Positions 6,286 through 9,762 of a stretch of 9,762 nucleotides of DNA are shown here, in pieces. The stretch lies in assembly GCA_002372875.1 (NCBI GenBank), contig DFJD01000039.1, positions 5,327 to 15,088 of the forward strand, written 5' to 3'. The stretch comes from Clostridiales bacterium UBA3680 (GTDB lineage: Bacteria; Bacillota; Clostridia; Lachnospirales; CAG-274). The first letter of the stretch is position 1. The number at the start of each line of letters is the position of its first letter. The notes below the pieces were generated by a model, which was not told where the DNA came from, ran no database searches, and saw only the letters and a program-made list of their open reading frames with translations. The translations under genes were made by a program, and so were the position numbers.

Positions 6286-7500
6286 AATGACAAAATATGC
6301 CTTACGGTATATGAGGATGATAAGCTTGTCAGAGTTTATGCAGCCACAAAAGGAAAGCCCGTGAATGGTAAAGATATGTGTGCTCTTTTTCCGGCTAAGC
6401 CTCTTTTGAAGGTAGACGGAGATGATATCAACGGATTGATGCTTACAAACATTTCCGGAAGTAAGTTTGGTTATGTAACTCCCGAAAATGAGGAAAAGGT
6501 CTTTCTTGCTCCTCAGCATAACCTTGCTTTCAGTAGAAATTTCACACTTATTTTCTTCGATAATATCAAGAATAGTAAAGTTGTTAAAATTAAAGCTTTA
6601 GACTATGATGATAATTTTTATAAGGATATTTCTGCTATGCCGAAAATGCCCGAGGGAATGGATGCTTCATCTGCTCAGGCTGTAAATGAAGCAACACTTG
6701 AAAGCAGAAGAATTCTTGCTGAAGCAAACGATAAAAGAAAACAGCTTATAAACGAAGCAAATAACAGAGCTAAAGAGCTTATAGATGAGGCTATGGCTAA
6801 GGTTAATCTTGTTACTACCAAGGCCAATGAAGATGCCGAGGCTATTGTTGCCAAGGCAAAAGAAGACGCGGCAAAAATTCAGGCCGATGCCGATAAGGCA
6901 AAAACCGAGGCTGAAGCTCTTGCAAAGGAAAATGCTGAAAAGGCCAAAGCAGCCGAAGAAAATGCTGTTGCGAGTGTTGATGCGAAAGCAGAGTTTGAAA
7001 AGCTTGTAAAAGAGTATCGTCAAGAGGTTGCAAATGACAAGGATTCTAAGGCTCATATAGATATGTATGAAAAAGCAAGAAATGTTGTAGATGAAACCTC
7101 AAAAGATATAAGACAGCAGTTAAATGCAACTATGAAAGCAGTTGAGGCTTTGCAGGCATCTCTTTGGAATAAGCCGTTTGCTGAGTTTACAACAAGAGTC
7201 AGAGAAATAGACAGGTTGCTTGATAAAATAGCAGAGTTTGCCATTGACAATGACGATGTAAAGAGAGTTGTTAAATCAATTATGGCTGTAAGAAACAGAT
7301 TGGTTAAAACTCTAAACAGCGTAGGTGTTGAGGAATACATACCCAATAAGGGCCAGAAGTTTGACCCTGAGCTTCATGAAGATCAGGATACAGAATCGCA
7401 AGGTCTTGATATGCTCATAGATGAATGTGTGGATTCCGGCTTTAAATCAAGTGGTGGCGTATTATTGAAGGCTATTGTTAAAACAATAAAGCAAGAGTGA
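6283..7500 (+). CDS. GrpE-like nucleotide exchange factor with N-terminal beta domain and Ala-rich coiled coil
   Basis: A 405-aa protein, about twice the usual GrpE length, starting at TTG. Residues 1-110 are a beta-rich domain that aligns with the C-terminus of the upstream kinase (ICLTVYEDDK against ICILIFENDK, then LTNISGSKFGYV against KNETNETWNCR). Residues about 130-250 are a long, highly charged, Ala-rich coiled coil with many Glu-Ala and Lys-Ala steps, much like a GrpE or F-type stalk helix. Residues about 300-405 carry the GrpE core: helices REIDRLLDKIAEFA, then LVKTLNSVGVEEY, the hallmark KGQKFDPELHE (356-366) and the last strand region SGFKSSGGVLLKAIVKTI (385-402), which matches the GrpE ending 'GY...GRVLRPAxVxV' except that the Arg is replaced. 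GrpE releases ADP from Hsp70; the gene lies 12 nt before an Hsp70 gene, which supports this role. The alternative is a coiled-coil structural protein, but the FDPELHE motif makes GrpE kinship likely. Confidence 0.75.
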   Translation: MNDKICLTVYEDDKLVRVYAATKGKPVNGKDMCALFPAKPLLKVDGDDINGLMLTNISGSKFGYVTPENEEKVFLAPQHNLAFSRNFTLIFFDNIKNSKVVKIKALDYDDNFYKDISAMPKMPEGMDASSAQAVNEATLESRRILAEANDKRKQLINEANNRAKELIDEAMAKVNLVTTKANEDAEAIVAKAKEDAAKIQADADKAKTEAEALAKENAEKAKAAEENAVASVDAKAEFEKLVKEYRQEVANDKDSKAHIDMYEKARNVVDETSKDIRQQLNATMKAVEALQASLWNKPFAEFTTRVREIDRLLDKIAEFAIDNDDVKRVVKSIMAVRNRLVKTLNSVGVEEYIPNKGQKFDPELHEDQDTESQGLDMLIDECVDSGFKSSGGVLLKAIVKTIKQE

Positions 7501-7512
7501 GGTGCATAGATA

Positions 7513-8979
7513 ATGAGATTAGGTATAGACTTTGGAACATGTTATTCATTTCCTGCCGTTGTAATAAACGGAGAACCTCGTTCTCTGTTATCGATGAAAA
7601 CAAATAACGGAAACAGAGGTATCCCTTCCGTTTTCTATTTCGACAGAAGAAATGGTGAAATGGTTGGAGTTAAGGCGGAAGCATATGGCAACAGAAATCC
7701 CGAGTGTGTAGTTACCAATGTTAAAAGTGAGCTTCCTAACGGTACAGAATACGAGCTTGATGGCGTTCATTACGGAGCTGCCGATATTTGTTCAAGAATA
7801 ATAGCAAAAATTACTTCAGAAGCAAATGAACAGCTTGAAACAGAATTCAGAGAACATACTGTTTATGAGGCAGTACTTTCTGTTCCGGTTCGTTTCGGTG
7901 ATAAAGAACGTACACTTTTGAGAAAAGCAGCCGAGGTTTCAAGGCTTGACGGCGGTGCGGGCTTAACAATAAAGAACTTTATTCAGGAACCCGTTGCTGC
8001 TGCTATTGACTATGGCGAAATGATAAATACAGCCGATCAGGTTCTTGTGTATGACCTTGGAGGCGGTACATTTGACGTTGCGCTTGTTATTCCCACGCCT
8101 TTTGAAGAGCAACCTTACAGAGTTGTCGATTTTGACGGTACCGAAATTGGTGGTAAAGACTTTGATGAAAAGTTTGCCGTTTATCTTCAGGGTGTATTTA
8201 TGAGGGATTGTCAAATAGATCTTTCAAGAGATGCTCGTTCTCGTCACGATCTTCTTATGGCTGCAAGAAAAGCAAAAGAAGAACTTTCCGATGATACCAG
8301 GACTGATGTTGAGGTTCAGTTTGACGGTCTGTTTTACGATGTTAGTGTTTCAAGAGAAGAATTTGAAGAGGCAACTCATGATCTTATAACCGACACTATG
8401 GAGATTACAAGTAAGCTTGTAGAAAGAAATAATCTTGTTGGCTCAGAACACTTACATGTTGTTATGGTTGGTGGAAGTTCCTTTATGCCTCAGGTTAAAA
8501 AGGGCCTTCAAACAATTTTAGGTGAAGAAACAAAGGTACATCTGCATCGTCCCGACAAAGCAATTGCTTTTGGTGCTGCAAGATTTGCCGCAAATGATAA
8601 CCTCGTTCTTCAGCTTGCACCTTTCTCATACGGAACAAATACCTATGCAGGTGATGTCGAGAAGATCGCAAATATGGTTCTTTCAAAAACTCCTCTTCCC
8701 ACACCTGTTGTTAAGCATGAGTTTGAGACGCTTATCGACGGACAAACTTCGGTTCTATTTGGTGTATATCAAAATGACGGAAGAGATGAATATGAGGATA
8801 TAGATGCCGGTGTTAAACTAATGGACATTACTCTCGGTTTCTCAGCTCCTGTACCAAGGGGAACACCGGTTTATGTAGAAATGTCATTAGGTGATGACGG
8901 TATATTGTTAATAAAGGCGGTAGACCCTGCCACAGGTTCCTATGAAACAGCATCGATTAATGTTGTACGTATGGATTAA
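7513..8979 (+). CDS. Short Hsp70/DnaK-family chaperone lacking the helical lid
   Basis: A 488-aa Hsp70; DnaK is usually 600-640 aa. The nucleotide-binding domain (1 to about 370) is complete: GIDFGTCYS (4-12) for phosphate 1, a lysine at 71 in VTNVKSEL at the place of the catalytic lysine, QEPVAAAIDYG (158-168) with the conserved Glu, YDLGGGTFDVA (180-190) for phosphate 2 and MVGGSSFMPQV (318-328) for adenosine. Residues about 371-488 correspond to the substrate-binding beta domain (FSYGTNT, LIDGQTSVLF, ITLGFSAPVPRG, DDGILLIKAVD) and the protein then stops, so the alpha-helical lid is absent and there is no EEVD-like end. In phosphate 1 the usual TNS is CYS. GAGGTG (7499-7504) lies 8 nt before the ATG and overlaps the previous stop, so the two genes are coupled. 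E. coli YegD is likewise a short Hsp70-like protein next to vWA, PP2C and kinase genes. It is not the housekeeping DnaK. Confidence 0.93.
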   Translation: MRLGIDFGTCYSFPAVVINGEPRSLLSMKTNNGNRGIPSVFYFDRRNGEMVGVKAEAYGNRNPECVVTNVKSELPNGTEYELDGVHYGAADICSRIIAKITSEANEQLETEFREHTVYEAVLSVPVRFGDKERTLLRKAAEVSRLDGGAGLTIKNFIQEPVAAAIDYGEMINTADQVLVYDLGGGTFDVALVIPTPFEEQPYRVVDFDGTEIGGKDFDEKFAVYLQGVFMRDCQIDLSRDARSRHDLLMAARKAKEELSDDTRTDVEVQFDGLFYDVSVSREEFEEATHDLITDTMEITSKLVERNNLVGSEHLHVVMVGGSSFMPQVKKGLQTILGEETKVHLHRPDKAIAFGAARFAANDNLVLQLAPFSYGTNTYAGDVEKIANMVLSKTPLPTPVVKHEFETLIDGQTSVLFGVYQNDGRDEYEDIDAGVKLMDITLGFSAPVPRGTPVYVEMSLGDDGILLIKAVDPATGSYETASINVVRMD

Positions 8980-8987
8980 CCGATAAT

Positions 8988-9030
8988 AAAAAAAGAGTCT
9001 TTAAGCAATTAGCTTTAAAGACTCTTTTTT
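8988..9030 (+). terminator. Strong Rho-independent terminator after the hsp70 gene
   Basis: GAGTCTTTAAGC (8995-9006) pairs with GCTTTAAAGACTC (9012-9024) with a single bulged A and a 5-nt loop AATTA. The stem is flanked by seven A (8988-8994) and six T (9025-9030), so it could act in both directions. It begins 9 nt after the Hsp70 stop codon and closes the operon, so the AAA+ gene downstream needs its own promoter. Confidence 0.92.
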
Positions 9031-9139
9031 GTTCAGATTAATATTAAGGAACCGCTGATTAATTAATGAAAATTATACGACGTCTACCAACTTTTTTTTC
9101 AAAAGGTTTGTATAAACTTTTATGAAAGGATCTCTTAAC
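9031..9139 (+). other. Intergenic stretch before the MoxR gene
   Basis: This 109-bp AT-rich gap must hold the promoter of the AAA+ gene, since the terminator ends at 9030. The best -10 candidate is TATAAA at 9111-9116, but I find no good -35 box 16-18 bp upstream (the bases there read CCAACT). The stretch AAGGAACCGCTGATTAA (about 9046-9062) is richer in G and C than its surroundings; its role is unknown. Confidence 0.4.
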
Positions 9140-9762
9140 ATGAATAAAACAGCTAATGCCGTTTCAGAAATAAAAAAAGTTATTCAAGGTAAGGATGAAA
9201 TTATAAAAAAAGTGATTTCAGCTTTACTTTGTGGAGGACATGTTCTTCTTGAAGATGTTCCGGGGGTTGGGAAAACTACTCTTGCAATTACTATTTCAAG
9301 AGTTCTTGCTCTTAAATATAAAAGAATACAGTTTACTCCCGATGTTATGCCCGGAGACGTTGTTGGATTTTCTATGTATAACAAAAAAACAGAAAATTTT
9401 GAATATGTTCCCGGAGCTGTAAACTGTAACATTCTTCTTGCCGATGAGATAAACAGGACTTCTCCGAAAACACAATCTGCACTTTTGGAGGTAATGGAGG
9501 AAGGAAAAGTAACCGTTGATTCGGTTACCAGAGAATTGCCTAAACCATTTATAGTAATTGCTACACAAAATCCTTTTGGTTCAACGGGTACACAACGTTT
9601 GCCTCTTTCACAAATGGATCGTTTTACGGTAAGACTTTCTATGGGTTATCCCGAAAGAGAGTCTGAAATAGCCATTCTTAAGGGAAAAGGAATGTCAAAT
9701 ATTGACTCTGTTGAGCAAATTGTAACCGAAGGTGAGTTAAAAACAATGCAAAAAGAATGTGC
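9140..9762 (+). CDS. MoxR-family AAA+ ATPase, 3'-truncated by the window
   Basis: The first 207 residues of a protein of usually about 310-330 aa; the frame is open to the window end. Start ATG 9140 follows GAAAGGA (9124-9130) at 9 nt. MoxR hallmarks are all visible: HVLLEDVPGVGKTTLA with Walker A (41-46), the segment RIQFTPDVMPGDVVG (62-76), Walker B LLADEINRTSPKTQSALLE (99-117), the EEGKVTVD loop, sensor 1 in VIATQNP (139-145) and RLPLSQMDRF (153-162). MoxR ATPases act as chaperone-like assembly factors, often with a vWA-domain partner that receives their action, and are often followed by a DUF58 gene. A vWA gene is present 6.7 kb upstream, but a terminator separates the two units, so a link to the island is possible rather than shown. 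Confidence 0.95.
   Translation, partial: MNKTANAVSEIKKVIQGKDEIIKKVISALLCGGHVLLEDVPGVGKTTLAITISRVLALKYKRIQFTPDVMPGDVVGFSMYNKKTENFEYVPGAVNCNILLADEINRTSPKTQSALLEVMEEGKVTVDSVTRELPKPFIVIATQNPFGSTGTQRLPLSQMDRFTVRLSMGYPERESEIAILKGKGMSNIDSVEQIVTEGELKTMQKEC

Noticed and set aside
6785..7009. Second + strand frame over the coiled coil giving a Lys/Leu/Pro/Arg-rich peptide
   Set aside because: A frame-shifted shadow of repeated Ala/Glu/Lys codons with no start signal.
6667..7056. Long reverse-strand open frame opposite the coiled-coil region
   Set aside because: Low-complexity product rich in Phe, Leu and Ser that mirrors Glu/Ala/Lys codons of the + strand gene; no ribosome-binding site or family match.
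1662..8979. A tellurium-resistance (ter) operon or an anti-phage island as such
   Set aside because: No TerD, TerB, TerC or other ter genes, and no nuclease, toxin or phage-sensing gene is visible; only the signalling triad is shared with ter systems.
6283..8979. Housekeeping hrcA-grpE-dnaK-dnaJ heat-shock operon
   Set aside because: No hrcA, dnaJ or CIRCE; the GrpE-like protein has extra domains and the Hsp70 is too short and lacks the lid.
9046..9075. AAGGAACCGCTGATTAA as a transposon or MITE end
   Set aside because: No matching inverted copy, target duplication or transposase is seen in the window.
9087..9110. Hairpin AACTTTT / AAAAGGTT before the MoxR gene
   Set aside because: Short, AT-only apart from one bulged pair, and upstream of the gene; not convincing as terminator or riboswitch.

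Overview
The window is AT-rich bacterial DNA using the standard code, with Gram-positive-style Shine-Dalgarno sites (a perfect AGGAGG before the vWA gene), consensus sigma-A promoters and U-tract terminators. This fits a low-GC Firmicute, most likely a member of the Clostridia. That placement is inference from composition and gene style, not from a marker-gene comparison. All genes lie on the + strand.

Layout. (1) 1-1461: the C-terminal two thirds of the primosomal helicase PriA, cut by the window edge. (2) 1462-1661: an intergenic region with a near-consensus promoter (TTGACA-N17-TACAAT) and a leader hairpin. (3) 1662-6095: a four-gene set made of a TerY/YegL-type vWA protein, a PP2C phosphatase, a kinase-fold protein that has lost its catalytic residues and carries a zinc ribbon, and a Ser/Thr-kinase-like protein with a zinc ribbon and a C-terminal beta domain. 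A strong terminator-like hairpin sits between the vWA and PP2C genes. (4) 6096-6282: a second promoter whose -35 region is almost the same as the first. (5) 6283-8979: a GrpE-like protein with an added N-terminal domain and a long Ala-rich coiled coil, followed 12 nt later by a short Hsp70 without a lid, then a strong bidirectional terminator. (6) 9140-9762: the start of a MoxR-family AAA+ ATPase, cut by the window edge.

How they may work together. The vWA + PP2C + kinase set is the 'TerY-P triad' known from comparative genomics of tellurium-resistance-type stress systems, and it is laid out like the E. coli yeg locus (yegD Hsp70-like, yegI kinase, pphC/yegK phosphatase, yegL vWA). What stands out here is a dedicated GrpE-like/Hsp70 pair, a second kinase-like protein that looks inactive, and a small beta domain that appears to recur at the C-terminus of the kinase, the C-terminus of the pseudokinase and the N-terminus of the GrpE-like protein. 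My reading is a phosphorylation-controlled, chaperone-linked stress system whose parts are held together by this shared domain. The domain assignments come from motifs read by eye; the system-level role is inference.
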